This document shows, piece by piece, positions 48,943 through 59,005 of a DNA stretch of 64,000 bases. Source of the stretch: Clostridium cavendishii DSM 21758. GTDB taxonomy: Bacteria > Bacillota > Clostridia > Clostridiales > Clostridiaceae. Location of the stretch: NCBI RefSeq assembly GCF_900141845.1, contig NZ_FQZB01000011.1:186001-250000 (forward strand), read 5' to 3'. Both the position numbers and the translations under genes were made by a program. Under the pieces are notes generated by a model, which saw nothing but the letters and a program-made list of their open reading frames with translations, was not told the DNA's origin and made no database searches. Within the stretch, counting starts at the first letter, position 1, and each line of letters starts with the position of its first letter.

Positions 48943-49821
48943 TTATTTTATTCCTAAAAGTTTTATACCACCTTTTATACATTTAACACTAAGAGGAAAA
49001 TCTGGACCCTTTTCGCCATCTATATCAGTAACTATATCTTCATCACATTCGATTAATAAATCATCAGTTTTTAAATATAAAACTTTTTCATCATCTAAAT
49101 GCTCTCCTTTTAATACTTTTATAAATAAAGGTATTAAATCCTTTATTGAAACAGCTCTAAAAACAACTACGTCTAATTGTCCATCTGAAACATCTGCTCT
49201 TGTTGCTAACTTAAGATTTCCAGCTGTTTGTCCATTAAATACCAACATAAGATACATGTATTCATCATAAACTTTACCTTCACTAGTTATTTTAACTTTT
49301 AATCTTCTGAAATTAGGTAATTGTTCTAGCCCTTTTAAATAATAAGCTAATTTCCCTATAGTATTTTTTAAATTTACATCCGTTTTTTGTGATACATCTG
49401 TGAATAAACCTGTTGAAAGTACATTTATAAAATATTTATCATTTACCTTTCCAAGATCGACCTCAACTGGCTTTGATTCTAATATTTTAATACATGCTTC
49501 TGAAACATTTGCTGGCATACCTATAAATTTTGCAAAATCATTTGCAGTTCCAACTGGTAATATAGCTAAAGGTAAATCTATATTCATCTTTTTCATAGCA
49601 TTTACTATATTATCTACTGTTCCATCTCCACCTGCAACTAATATGTATGAATAACTTTCATCTATATCCTTTAAGGCCTCTGCAACATCTAAATCTTTAT
49701 CTATTCTAAATGGAACTATTGTATATCCTGATGCTTGATGTAATTTTATTACATTGTCTAACTCGGATAATATTGCGTTTTCTCCAGAAAATGGATTATA
49801 TATAAATTTAACCTTGTTCAT
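48943..49821 (-). CDS. Diacylglycerol/lipid kinase family protein (YegS/DgkB-like)
   Basis: 292 aa, started at the ATG at 49821 behind GGAGGT (the frame extends to 49833). The NAD-kinase-like catalytic domain begins KFIYNPFSGE and contains the ATP motif VAGGDGTVDNIVNAM and LAILPVGTANDFAK. The family phosphorylates diacylglycerol or related lipids at the inner membrane face, recycling lipid from cell-envelope synthesis. It lies divergently from pssA, another phospholipid gene, across a 350-bp gap with palindromes. Confidence 0.9.
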   Translation of the reverse strand: MNKVKFIYNPFSGENAILSELDNVIKLHQASGYTIVPFRIDKDLDVAEALKDIDESYSYILVAGGDGTVDNIVNAMKKMNIDLPLAILPVGTANDFAKFIGMPANVSEACIKILESKPVEVDLGKVNDKYFINVLSTGLFTDVSQKTDVNLKNTIGKLAYYLKGLEQLPNFRRLKVKITSEGKVYDEYMYLMLVFNGQTAGNLKLATRADVSDGQLDVVVFRAVSIKDLIPLFIKVLKGEHLDDEKVLYLKTDDLLIECDEDIVTDIDGEKGPDFPLSVKCIKGGIKLLGIK

Positions 49822-49939
49822 TTTTACCTCCATTTTGACAATTAGTTATTTTTGTCATTGATATTTTAATTTTAAAATGATACCATTTTATTTATACATT
49901 AAAAATTATATCATTCAGAGTATACAATGTCGAGTTTAT

Positions 49940-49991
49940 ATTACTTAATTAAGTACTTTAATTAAGTAATAATACTATTATAAATAGTATT
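49940..49991. promoter_or_regulatory. Two adjacent palindromes between yegS-like gene and pssA
   Basis: A perfect 13-bp inverted repeat (49940-49970, ATTACTTAATTAA arms, 5-base loop) is followed at once by a 9-bp one (49971-49991, AATACTATT arms). The position in a divergent gap between two phospholipid genes suggests regulator binding, but both are almost pure AT. The rest of the 49822-50170 gap holds a likely pssA -10 box (TATAAT at 50120) and no gene. Confidence 0.4.
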
Positions 49992-50170
49992 AACTTTTAT
50001 ATACTATTTATTAAGGTAAATTTAAGAAAATAGCTACAACAGTTGATTTTATAGTATATTTCCTTAATTAATTGCAAATAACTATTAATTTACCACTTAT
50101 TCTTTTTTATTTTTTGAGTTATAATAGATAATAGTATATTAGATTTTAAAAATTTTTTAGGAGTGATTAT

Positions 50171-50695
50171 ATGAGAAAAAGCAGTATACCTAATATATTT
50201 ACTTATATTAATTTATCTTTTGGTATTTTATCAATTGTTGCAACTTATGAAAATCAATTTTTCTTTGCTGCATTGTTTATAATATGTGCTGCATTAGTAG
50301 ACAGATATGATGGTAGAGTTGCACGTTTTTTAAATGTATCAAGTGATTTAGGAAAAGAATTAGACTCTTTAGCTGATTTAGTTTCCTTTGGTGTTGCTCC
50401 AGCAGTTTTAACATTTATTTCTTATGGATTTAAGGAAGTAGGAATATTAGGATATGCTTTAATGCTTATTTTCCCAATATGTGGAGCATTTAGATTAGCT
50501 AGATTTAATTCCACTGAATTTGATGGTTCATTTAGAGGTGTTCCTATAACAATAGCAGGAAGTGTAATAGCCGCATTTGATTTGATTACCACAAAAATGG
50601 GCATAGTAGCTGGTAAACCAACAATTTGGCCTATTTTATTGATGATATTATTTTCTTACTTAATGGTAAGTAAATTAGAACTAAAAAAGTTTTAA
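50171..50695 (+). CDS. pssA: CDP-diacylglycerol--serine O-phosphatidyltransferase
   Basis: A 174-aa membrane enzyme making phosphatidylserine from CDP-diacylglycerol and serine. The CDP-alcohol phosphotransferase signature D-x2-DG-x2-AR-x8-G-x3-D-x3-D is complete at ~46-72 (DRYDGRVAR, then GKELDSLAD). About five TM helices are present, and the length is normal for the Gram-positive form. It has a TTTAGGAG ribosome site, a TATAAT ten-box at 50120 and its own terminator. No psd gene is adjacent. Confidence 0.94.
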   Translation: MRKSSIPNIFTYINLSFGILSIVATYENQFFFAALFIICAALVDRYDGRVARFLNVSSDLGKELDSLADLVSFGVAPAVLTFISYGFKEVGILGYALMLIFPICGAFRLARFNSTEFDGSFRGVPITIAGSVIAAFDLITTKMGIVAGKPTIWPILLMILFSYLMVSKLELKKF

Positions 50696-50717
50696 AAAAC
50701 GCCTTATGGCGTTTTTT
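50694..50717 (+). terminator. pssA terminator
   Basis: A 10-bp stem AAAAAACGCC/GGCGTTTTTT with a 4-base loop and a T-run begins at the pssA stop codon. It probably also serves the convergent gene at 50729. Confidence 0.92.
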
Positions 50718-50728
50718 TATTTTCATTT

Positions 50729-51094
50729 TTAATCTTTATCATTTATATCACTTCTTGATTTCGTACTATTTTGAAACAAAAGTTCATTATCAACTTCTGT
50801 TAATATATCATCTTTAAAACTTTTATCTCCTATTAATTGAGCCTTTATTTTTAGATAATCCATATAACATATTTCTACTGAATCAATAGTTTTTAGAAGA
50901 TCATCCATAATATCTCCTAATTTGTAGACTCTCTCTAAGGAATCTTTTAAATCTGATTTTTTTACATCTGCAATATTATTAAGCTCTCCTGCTCCACCAA
51001 TTAAAAGTCTATATGCATTTGCATATTTATTAAGTAAATCTGTTAAATTATTAAGTTCTACAAAATATGAATTAAAAAAATTATTATATCCCAT
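50729..51094 (-). CDS. Unrecognised 121-aa helical protein
   Basis: A soluble-looking 121-aa protein with leucine-rich, probably helical or coiled segments (~10-35 and ~50-90) and an acidic, Ser-rich tail. No signal peptide or catalytic motif is visible, and I do not recognise the family. It lies alone between the terminators of pssA and rubrerythrin. Confidence 0.65.
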   Translation of the reverse strand: MGYNNFFNSYFVELNNLTDLLNKYANAYRLLIGGAGELNNIADVKKSDLKDSLERVYKLGDIMDDLLKTIDSVEICYMDYLKIKAQLIGDKSFKDDILTEVDNELLFQNSTKSRSDINDKD

Positions 51095-51153
51095 AAAATA
51101 TTATTTCCTCATTTCTTTTAAATATACTCATTTAAAACTTTAAATTTAAATAG

Positions 51154-51182
51154 AAAAAACCTCACTTAATTTAATGAGATTC
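51154..51182 (-). terminator. Likely rubrerythrin terminator
   Basis: On the minus strand a bulged stem (CTCATTAA pairing with TTAAGTGAG) is followed by GTTTTTTC, directly after the rubrerythrin stop codon. Confidence 0.55.
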
Positions 51183-51197
51183 TTTCTATTTCTATTT

Positions 51198-51752
51198 TTA
51201 TTTAATTTCACATTTTGGTTTAAAATAAGCTTGTGGGTATTTACATAATGGACAAACTTTAGGAGCTTCTGTTCCTTCATGAATATATCCACAATTCATA
51301 CAAATCCATTCTATTGGTTCTTTAGATGTAAACACTGTTCCATTTGCAACCTTATCTTTAAGTACCTTAAACCTTTCTTGATGTCCTTCCTCTACCTCTC
51401 TAAGTTCTTTATAAAAGTCTGCAATCTGATCGTATCCTTCTTTTCTTGCAGTTTCTTCAAACTCTTTATATAAGGTTTCAAATTCTTCTGTCTCACCAGC
51501 TATTGCGGTTTGTAAGTTTTCTTCTGTACTTTTAACATTTCCTAAGTATCTATTGAATACTTCTCTTGAATGAGCATATTCATTTCTTCCAGTCTCTTCA
51601 AAAATTTCTGCTATTCCTTGAAAGCCTTCTTCCTTAGCCTTTTCTGCAAACATAAAATACTTAGCTCTTGCTCTTGATTCTCCAGCAAAAGTTTTATAAA
51701 GATTTTTTTCTGTTTCACTACCCTTTAAATTATTACCTTTATAATCAGTCAT
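51198..51752 (-). CDS. rbr: Rubrerythrin
   Basis: About 184 aa, started at the ATG at 51752 (AGGAGAAAGG just ahead). The in-frame ATG at 51794 lacks a site. The N-terminal ferritin-like four-helix domain carries the diiron ligand motifs (AGESRARAKY, EETGRNEYAHSRE, REVEEGHQER). The C-terminal rubredoxin-like domain has two Cys pairs (CMNCGY and CPLCKY). It reduces hydrogen peroxide to water in anaerobes. The monocistronic setting suggests its own oxidative-stress control. Confidence 0.96.
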   Translation of the reverse strand: MTDYKGNNLKGSETEKNLYKTFAGESRARAKYFMFAEKAKEEGFQGIAEIFEETGRNEYAHSREVFNRYLGNVKSTEENLQTAIAGETEEFETLYKEFEETARKEGYDQIADFYKELREVEEGHQERFKVLKDKVANGTVFTSKEPIEWICMNCGYIHEGTEAPKVCPLCKYPQAYFKPKCEIK

Positions 51753-51797
51753 AATCCTTTCTCCTAAAAAACTCTTTCTGTATATACTATTCAAAAA

Positions 51798-53168
51798 TTA
51801 TTTTACTGTTACTTTTTTATCTTCATCACATATAAAACTTATTTCAGAGCCTTCTTTAGTCTTAGTTATTAAAACAACTTTTCTTCCCCATAACTCGGCA
51901 ATATATTTTAGTGTTTCCTTAGCATAACTAGACTCAAGCTCTCTTCCATCAAAAATATGCTCTAGAGTTAATGATCCATCCTTTTTATTTAATTCGAGAA
52001 CCCTTATATACGGTATAGAGCCTACACCACAATTAACTGCAATTGTATCTCTAATTTCTTTCCAACCGTTATCATCAGAAACCTCAGCTACTACATAATC
52101 AAAACCCTTCTTTGCATATTCAAACAAATTAAGTTCTGCACATAATTCCTTGGTCATATATCTTCTTAAAAATGAATTATCTCTTTCTAGTGCACGTACC
52201 TCAAATATTTTCTCTCTACCATATCTCTTTTCTATATCTTGAAACATAGTAAATCCTATATAATATGGATTAAGTCCACCTAATATAGGAGCAATCACAT
52301 CATTATGTCTTTTTAAAAATTCCAAATGTAGTTTTTGAGGTAAATTAAGTTCCTTCATTAATGTATAATGCCAAAAGCTCGCCCAACCCTCATTCATTAT
52401 TTTTGTTTCTATTTGAGGCATAAAATATTGACTTTCTCTTCTAACTATTTTCAAAATGGTTTTTTCCCAATCTGCTAAATCACCATAATCAATTATAAAT
52501 TGTATAACATCATCTTCAGGACTTAAAGGAACTTTAGATATATCAGGCTCTGGTATATCTAATGGAGCATCCAGTATTCCTCTATCTCCGTTTAATCTAT
52601 TATAATCATCCATTATTCTTTTTTTTAATTCTGCTTGTGATATTTTTGCTTCTCCAACAACTCTAGGTATTTGAAATCTAATTGCATGAGCTGCATCTAG
52701 TATCCTTTCAACCCTTTCATAACCTATACTTGGGTCATTTATATAGCTTCTTATAGTATCAGCATCTAACTTAAACATTTCTACAGTATAGTCTGCATTA
52801 GTTCCGTCTTTGAACAATCTATTATTCTTAAAAAAGTCATTATGCCCATAAACATGAGCTATAGTTAATATTTGAAGTAATAAAGTATTATCTTTCATTA
52901 AATACGCCAAACACGGATTTGAATTTATAACCATTTCATAGGCTAATCCAGTTAAATTTAAGGAATACAAAGTTTTATTTTTCTCATATGCTTTTCCATA
53001 ACTCCAATGTGGATATCTCGATGGCATACCAACATAAGCCTCATAACTTAGCATCTGATTATAATCTATAATATCAAACTCTTGTGGATAGCAATTTAAA
53101 TTATTTTCCTTTACTAGTTTTTCTATTTTTTCATTCCAATACTCAAGATCCGAAACATTATATTCCAT
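51798..53168 (-). CDS. spoVR: SpoVR-family sporulation protein
   Basis: A 456-aa full-length SpoVR-like protein. Family hallmarks are PSRYPHWSYGKAYE near residue 40, VYGHNDFFKNN, MNEGWASFWHY and GGLNPYYIGF. In Bacillus, SpoVR affects spore cortex formation. Its biochemical role is unsettled. It follows yhbH and prkA in the conserved prkA-yhbH-spoVR order on one strand (80 bp from yhbH). Confidence 0.95.
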   Translation of the reverse strand: MEYNVSDLEYWNEKIEKLVKENNLNCYPQEFDIIDYNQMLSYEAYVGMPSRYPHWSYGKAYEKNKTLYSLNLTGLAYEMVINSNPCLAYLMKDNTLLLQILTIAHVYGHNDFFKNNRLFKDGTNADYTVEMFKLDADTIRSYINDPSIGYERVERILDAAHAIRFQIPRVVGEAKISQAELKKRIMDDYNRLNGDRGILDAPLDIPEPDISKVPLSPEDDVIQFIIDYGDLADWEKTILKIVRRESQYFMPQIETKIMNEGWASFWHYTLMKELNLPQKLHLEFLKRHNDVIAPILGGLNPYYIGFTMFQDIEKRYGREKIFEVRALERDNSFLRRYMTKELCAELNLFEYAKKGFDYVVAEVSDDNGWKEIRDTIAVNCGVGSIPYIRVLELNKKDGSLTLEHIFDGRELESSYAKETLKYIAELWGRKVVLITKTKEGSEISFICDEDKKVTVK

Positions 53169-53248
53169 TATTCCTCCTTTCAGGAAAAACCTTATCTCTA
53201 TATAGTTACATGGTTATTTAATTCTTATATCAATTAAAATTTATTGCT

Positions 53249-54424
53249 TTAAATATCTTCATTTAATTCTTTTGAAAGCATAAATTTAAGAGCGTACCAT
53301 AAATCCTTCTTTTCCTTTACTATAACAGACACAAAATTTTTCTTATTTATTTCTTTTAAAAACCTATAATACATTGTTGTAGAATAAGTTGATGGCAAAA
53401 GTTCTGCATAACCAAAAAGATTACAGATATCACAAAGCTCATTTACAGACTTTAATGCTCTTTCATTATCTTCACTCCAGTTGTCTCCATCAGATGCATA
53501 AAAAGGGTATATATTCCAAACCTCAGGAGGGTATTTTTCTCGAATAAGCTCTAATGCTTTATTTAAACCTGACGATATATAAGTTCCACCAGACTCTGCC
53601 TTATGGAAAAATTCATATTCATTTACTATCTTTGAAGATGTAGTATGTGATATAAACTCAAATGCAATATTATTGTACTTTCTTCTTAGAAATCTCGATA
53701 ATACATAAAAAAATGATCTAGCTAAATATTTCTTAGTATTATCCATAGAACCTGAAACATCCATTATAAATATCATTACTGCATTACTTTCCTTCTTAGG
53801 CTTAACTTTAACTTTGTAATATCTTAAATCCTCTTCCCTAAAAGGAAATCTTGCCAGCTCTTCAGCTTTTCCAAGCTCCATAAGAGCTCTTTTCTTACCC
53901 TGCTTCCTTGCAAGCTTTGCCATAACCGTCTTTTTCTTTGCAAGTCTAGGATTTATACCATATCTTTGATAACCTCTTTTCCTTCCAGAACTCTCAACTA
54001 TTATTTCTGAATATTTTTTTCTATCTAAATTAGGTAAATCTAAATCCTCAACTATATAATCTAATAATTCATCTAAAGTAATCTCTGTTTCGTAGATGTC
54101 CTGTCCTTCTTGATTACCAGCTCCAGCCTTCCCTTCCCCAGGTTGATCTGATGATGAGCCTACTTTATCTCCTCTTTTTTCTTCCCCTGTACCAGTTGCA
54201 ACTCCCTTATTATTTCTCCCAAATATGAATTGATATTCTCTTATCCCTCTAATTGGAATTTTAAATTTTTTATTTTGAGCCTCACCTATTATACTTTCCT
54301 CTGATAATATATCACCTAAATTTTCCTTTATTGACTTTTCTACTAGTTGCCTATGCCTTCTTCTATCCTCTATAGCCCTGTCGTGTTCCACTTGATTTTC
54401 ACCGTGGTCTCTAAAAATTGCCAT
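53249..54424 (-). CDS. yhbH: YhbH/DUF444 protein with VWA domain
   Basis: 391 aa. The N-terminal MAIFRDHGENQVEHDRAIEDRR and a Gly/Lys-rich low-complexity stretch (~75-105) are followed by a von Willebrand A-type domain with the MIDAS motif DVSGSM. The family is the usual partner of PrkA and SpoVR in spore formers and of the YeaG-YeaH system in enterobacteria. It probably acts as a PrkA-associated adaptor or substrate, an inference from genomic pairing. The prkA gene ends 8 bp upstream. Confidence 0.94.
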   Translation of the reverse strand: MAIFRDHGENQVEHDRAIEDRRRHRQLVEKSIKENLGDILSEESIIGEAQNKKFKIPIRGIREYQFIFGRNNKGVATGTGEEKRGDKVGSSSDQPGEGKAGAGNQEGQDIYETEITLDELLDYIVEDLDLPNLDRKKYSEIIVESSGRKRGYQRYGINPRLAKKKTVMAKLARKQGKKRALMELGKAEELARFPFREEDLRYYKVKVKPKKESNAVMIFIMDVSGSMDNTKKYLARSFFYVLSRFLRRKYNNIAFEFISHTTSSKIVNEYEFFHKAESGGTYISSGLNKALELIREKYPPEVWNIYPFYASDGDNWSEDNERALKSVNELCDICNLFGYAELLPSTYSTTMYYRFLKEINKKNFVSVIVKEKKDLWYALKFMLSKELNEDI

Positions 54425-54431
54425 GCTTTTA

Positions 54432-56354
54432 TCAGTCCTTCCATAGGTTGTTGGCTGAATATTTTAGAATTACATCACAACAATGATCACAATATCCATT
54501 TTTCTTCATTTCTTCAACCATTGAACTATATTTTTCATCCTGCTCTTTATCTCTTACTCTAGATTTTGTTATTATTCTAGATAAATCCTTAACAGAGGCT
54601 GTTAATTTCTTTTCTATTGCTTCTTTTAGAGGTTCATAGGATGTGTAGTCAATTTTGCCACCACTTCTTACTATATAGAACATATATGAGGTAACATCAG
54701 CTCTAAATCCTTTAGCTGAAGCTTCACTTATACCTATTTGTTCTTCTATACTTCTCATAAAACTTTCATCAGGATTAAGTTCCTCTCCTGTAGAACTATC
54801 CTTTAACTTATTCTTATTTATATAAGCTTCTGCATTATCTAAATAATTATTAAATAAACTTTCTGCTTGCTCTCTAAATGAGTGAATAAATGCCTTAGTA
54901 ATTTCCTTCTCTAGCATTTTGTTATATTCTTTTCTTATAGTATCTTGTATAAAACCTAAATACTTTTTCTTTTCTTCTTGTGATATATCCATGTCTTTAA
55001 CAGATTTAACTATACTCTCCATTATACTCAATGGATTTATACAATTATGCTCTGAGTTTGAAAGTGCATTATCTATTGCTTTAATTATAAATCTTGTTGA
55101 TATCCCCTTCATTCCTTCATTAGTACCAGCTTCTTCTCTAAGCTCTGTTATATCTATTTTCTTTGTACTACCTTTTTCAACTATATCTTCAGCATTATAT
55201 ATCTTAAGCTTTGTAATTGGATCTACTTTAGCTGATTGTATAAGTCTTGAAAGTATTGCAAACATAGCTGCTACTTCAATAGTATGAGGAGCTATATGAG
55301 CCTCAAAATTACTCTTCTTAAGAATTTTTTCATATATTCTTTTCTCAGCATTAAGTTCTAAACAATATGGAACTTCTATTTTTACTATTCTGTCTAATAT
55401 TGCTTCATTTGTATGATCTGACTTAAATTTATTCCATTCAGCTTCATTAGAATGAGCTATTATAAGTCCATCAAAATAAATCATAGCACCTTTACCTGGT
55501 GATGGAATAGATTTTTCTTGGGTAGCTGTAATTATAGTATGAAGATATTCAACATCATTTTTAAATACTTCTATAAATTCAACAAGTCCCCTATTTCCAA
55601 CATTAAAAGCTCCATTTAGGGAGAATATCCTTGGATCATCTTCTGGATACATATCCATTTTCGATATATCTACTGATCCTGTAAGTATAGAAGTATCTTG
55701 ATTATTAGGATCGACAGGTGGTACAACACCTATCCCCTTCCTTGATCTTATTGAGAAATTTTTTCTAACTACAGGCACATCTTCATATTTACCATTAAAT
55801 TCATGCATAAGTCTATATCTACAAACTGGACATAAATCACCTTCTATTTGAACACCAAGCACCTTTTCAAAATCTTTTCTTAAATGTTTTGGTATCAAAT
55901 GAAGTGGCTCTTCATGCATAGGACATCCCTTTATAGAATAAATAGGTTCTGCTTCTTCCAAAGCCCTCTTTAATGACTCTACTAATGATGATTTACCCGC
56001 TCCAACAGGGCCTACTAAATATAAAACCTGCCTAGCTTCTTCTCCCTTCATAGATGCAGAATTAAAATAATTCATAAGTTTCATAAGCACCTTATCTATA
56101 CCAAAGAAATCATTTTTAAAGAAATTATATCTTCTAATAACTTCATTCCCGTAAATCTTTTTAATACGTTGGTTTTCTTCAGGTCTTAGAATTTCAAAGC
56201 CTTGTTTTATTATTATATCGTTAATTCTTTTATGCGAAAGTTTAGGAGTATCAGGCTTATTTTTTACTATTTCTAAGTATTCAAGGAATGTTCCTTCAAA
56301 TTTCTCTTTATTATTCTGCTCTCTGTCATTTTCAATAAACTCTTTAAAATTCAT
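54432..56354 (-). CDS. prkA: PrkA serine protein kinase / AAA+ protein
   Basis: A 640-aa PrkA. The N-terminal AAA+ module has the P-loop VGPVGAGKSSLVES at ~112. A zinc-finger-like CPVCRYR segment follows, then the MEEPLH-type HEEPLHLIP motif and the C-terminal PrkA domain. It is a stress- and sporulation-linked kinase or AAA protease-like protein. It is the first gene of prkA-yhbH-spoVR and has a strong AAGGAGG site. The ~310-bp upstream region presumably holds a sporulation promoter, but I could not assign sigma boxes with confidence. Confidence 0.95.
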   Translation of the reverse strand: MNFKEFIENDREQNNKEKFEGTFLEYLEIVKNKPDTPKLSHKRINDIIIKQGFEILRPEENQRIKKIYGNEVIRRYNFFKNDFFGIDKVLMKLMNYFNSASMKGEEARQVLYLVGPVGAGKSSLVESLKRALEEAEPIYSIKGCPMHEEPLHLIPKHLRKDFEKVLGVQIEGDLCPVCRYRLMHEFNGKYEDVPVVRKNFSIRSRKGIGVVPPVDPNNQDTSILTGSVDISKMDMYPEDDPRIFSLNGAFNVGNRGLVEFIEVFKNDVEYLHTIITATQEKSIPSPGKGAMIYFDGLIIAHSNEAEWNKFKSDHTNEAILDRIVKIEVPYCLELNAEKRIYEKILKKSNFEAHIAPHTIEVAAMFAILSRLIQSAKVDPITKLKIYNAEDIVEKGSTKKIDITELREEAGTNEGMKGISTRFIIKAIDNALSNSEHNCINPLSIMESIVKSVKDMDISQEEKKKYLGFIQDTIRKEYNKMLEKEITKAFIHSFREQAESLFNNYLDNAEAYINKNKLKDSSTGEELNPDESFMRSIEEQIGISEASAKGFRADVTSYMFYIVRSGGKIDYTSYEPLKEAIEKKLTASVKDLSRIITKSRVRDKEQDEKYSSMVEEMKKNGYCDHCCDVILKYSANNLWKD

Positions 56355-56668
56355 GCTTAATCCCTCCTTTTAATAGAAATATATTCAAGGATATAAACAC
56401 TCTATGACTATAAATCTTATTTTTATATTTATAATTGTTTTTATTATGAAATTAATAAAACATATAGGTATAAATTACTTTTTTATTAATCTATACTTAT
56501 ATGTTTCGTTACTCTATCTAGAATATAATTAGAAATTTGAAATTAATATTTAAGAAATAAAAAATAGATGTGACATGGTTATTGATTTGCATTATCTAAC
56601 ATGCTTAGGTTATACAAAAACTAATTATCAATATTAATGTATTAGTCTAAAAAAATGCAAAAAAAAAT
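56355..56668. other. prkA upstream region
   Basis: No gene is visible. The stretch is AT-rich leader and promoter DNA for prkA, bounded by the recQ terminator. Just beyond that terminator, 56712-56727 forms a short AGGGAG/CTCCCT hairpin. Confidence 0.5.
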
Positions 56669-56695
56669 CCCTCTAGCTTTGAGGGTACTAGAGGG
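56669..56695 (-). terminator. recQ terminator
   Basis: On the minus strand an 8-bp stem CCCTCTAG/CTAGAGGG with an 11-base loop is followed by ATTTTTTTTTGC. It lies ~290 bp after the recQ stop. Confidence 0.85.
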
Positions 56696-56987
56696 TGAGA
56701 GAATAATTTGTAGGGAGCAACCTCCCTTAATTTAAAGTTGTTTAGGGATATAAAATCTACAATTAGATGTTTGAAAGCTAAATAAAAATTTTTTTGAATT
56801 TCATTTAACTTTCTATAGTAATTATCTCATATTTCTCTAAAATTTTCTACATTTTTTGTATCTTTTTTCATATTTATTATATTGTAATTTTTAAAGCCAT
56901 TTTTATAACTATTTATTATTAAAATGTATTTTTTTCGGATTAAAATGCATTATTTGTTAATTGAAATGTATTTACACCTAATTCAAA

Positions 56988-58754
56988 TCAACTTTCTTTT
57001 TTATAATTTCTTATTATTGATAATACAAATGCCCCATATTTTTCGACTTTATTCTTACCTACTCCTCTTATCTCTAATAAAGCTTCTCTACTAGTAGGTA
57101 AATTGTTAACTATTTCTATAAGTGTAGCATCTGAAAATATAATATATGGTTTAACATTTTCTCTCCTAGCTAAATCCTTACGTAAAATTCTAAGCTTTTT
57201 AAATAACTCTTCATCTAAACAAATTACTTTATTAAAGTTTAAAAGTGCTATTACATGTTCTTTACCCTTTAATACATTTAAAGATTTTTCATTTAATTTA
57301 ACCATAGAATATGTTCCATCTTTTCTATTTAAATATCCTTGACTTATAAGCTCTCTTATAATATCTTTTATCGATTTCGCTGAATATTCTTTCATTATTC
57401 CATAAGTAGATAATTTATTTAGTTCATATTCTTGTATTTTAGGTCCTGAAACTCCTCTTAAAATATCTATAATTACTGCTTCACCATATTTTCCTTTAGT
57501 TCTATATATACAACTAAGAATTTTTTGGGTTTCTATTGTAATATCATTTAAATTCTCATTTTTTAAACAATTGCTACAATTATTGCAATATGGTCTTATA
57601 TTAATTTCTCCAAAGTATTTTAATAAAAAAGCCCTATAGCATTCTTCACTTTCACAAAAATTAACCATAGCTTGAAGTTTCTTTAATTCTATTTCACGTC
57701 TATTTAATATTGATGAAGTATTTATTATATACTCTTGTCTTCTTATATCATCTCTAGAGTATAATAAATAACATCCACAAATTTCCCCATCTCTTCCGCC
57801 TCTTCCAATTTCCTGATAGTAACTTTCTAGATTTTTAGGTATAGTAAAATGTATAACATACCTTACATTAGATTTATCTATTCCCATTCCAAATGCGTTA
57901 GTAGCCACCATTATTAAAAAATTATCATATAAAAACTCCTCTTGAAAATAGTTTTTATCCTCATCACTTAAACCAGCATGATATTTACCAACTGAGAAGC
58001 CCCTATCTTTTAAATACTCATATAATCCATCTACTTCTTTTCTACTTGCACAATATATTATACCCGAATCTTCTTCTCTTTCTCTTATAATATCTTTTGT
58101 TTTTTCTAGTTTATCCTCTTCCTTATATACTGTAATATTTAAGTTTTCTCTATTAAAGCTACCTATATATATATATGGATTAATAAGACCTAATAACCTT
58201 ATACTATCCTCCATTACCTCTTTTGTAGCAGTTGCTGTAAATGCAGTGACTATTGGCCTAACCTTTAACTTATTAACAAATCCTTGTATATCTCTATAAC
58301 TCTGCCTAAAATCATGCCCCCATTGTGATACACAGTGTGCCTCATCAATAGCAATCTGACTTATATCAATTCCACTTAACAGTTTAATAAAATTTTCAGA
58401 TTTTAATCTTTCAGGTGCTATATATATTATTTTAAACTTTCCTACTTTAGCCTCATTCGTAATCTCTGCAATTTCATCTAAGCTTAAGGTTGAATTTATA
58501 AAAGCTGCTGGTATTCCAACAGACCTCATACTATCTACTTGATCCTTCATAAGTGAAATAAGAGGTGATATAACAATAGTTACTCCATCTAATATCATCG
58601 CTGGTATTTGATAACAAATAGACTTTCCAGCTCCAGTTGGCAGTATTACAAACGTATCTCTTTTATTTAAAATATTTTTTATAACCTCATACTGTCCTTC
58701 TTTAAAAGAGGTGTATCCAAAAAATTCCTTTAAAATCTCAAACGCTCTATGCAT
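56988..58754 (-). CDS. recQ: ATP-dependent DNA helicase RecQ
   Basis: A 588-aa superfamily 2 helicase. The Walker A LPTGAGKSICYQIPA, the DEAH box IDEAHCVSQWGHDF, FTATAT and QEIGRGGRDG motifs are intact. The RecQ zinc-binding Cys residues (CYRAFLLKYFGE, CNNCSNC), a winged-helix RQC region and a C-terminal HRDC domain (~510-585, PTSREALLEIRGVGKNKVEKYG) follow. It unwinds DNA 3'-5' in recombination repair. It is a single-gene transcript. Confidence 0.96.
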   Translation of the reverse strand: MHRAFEILKEFFGYTSFKEGQYEVIKNILNKRDTFVILPTGAGKSICYQIPAMILDGVTIVISPLISLMKDQVDSMRSVGIPAAFINSTLSLDEIAEITNEAKVGKFKIIYIAPERLKSENFIKLLSGIDISQIAIDEAHCVSQWGHDFRQSYRDIQGFVNKLKVRPIVTAFTATATKEVMEDSIRLLGLINPYIYIGSFNRENLNITVYKEEDKLEKTKDIIREREEDSGIIYCASRKEVDGLYEYLKDRGFSVGKYHAGLSDEDKNYFQEEFLYDNFLIMVATNAFGMGIDKSNVRYVIHFTIPKNLESYYQEIGRGGRDGEICGCYLLYSRDDIRRQEYIINTSSILNRREIELKKLQAMVNFCESEECYRAFLLKYFGEINIRPYCNNCSNCLKNENLNDITIETQKILSCIYRTKGKYGEAVIIDILRGVSGPKIQEYELNKLSTYGIMKEYSAKSIKDIIRELISQGYLNRKDGTYSMVKLNEKSLNVLKGKEHVIALLNFNKVICLDEELFKKLRILRKDLARRENVKPYIIFSDATLIEIVNNLPTSREALLEIRGVGKNKVEKYGAFVLSIIRNYKKES

Positions 58755-58911
58755 TAAAAACTCCCTTTTTTTAGACTAAATTTTAAAATCCTAACCCTAT
58801 ATGTTATTAATATTACTTAACAACAATTTCTCTTCAATTATTATATCATATAAAACCTTATTTTTCATATTTCACCCAATTCACTAATAATCAATTATTA
58901 AAAAGTAAAAA

Positions 58912-58947
58912 TTAAGAGTGGAGATATATAAAAATCCCCACTCTTAA
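58912..58947 (-). terminator. Terminator of the nucleoside-kinase-like gene
   Basis: A 10-bp stem TTAAGAGTGG/CCACTCTTAA is followed on the minus strand by AATTTTTACTTTTT, ~60 bp after the stop of the 59006-60676 gene. Confidence 0.85.
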
Positions 58948-59005
58948 AATTTACTCATCAGATATTTTTATAATATAATATTTATTATATTATAAATATT
59001 AATGA

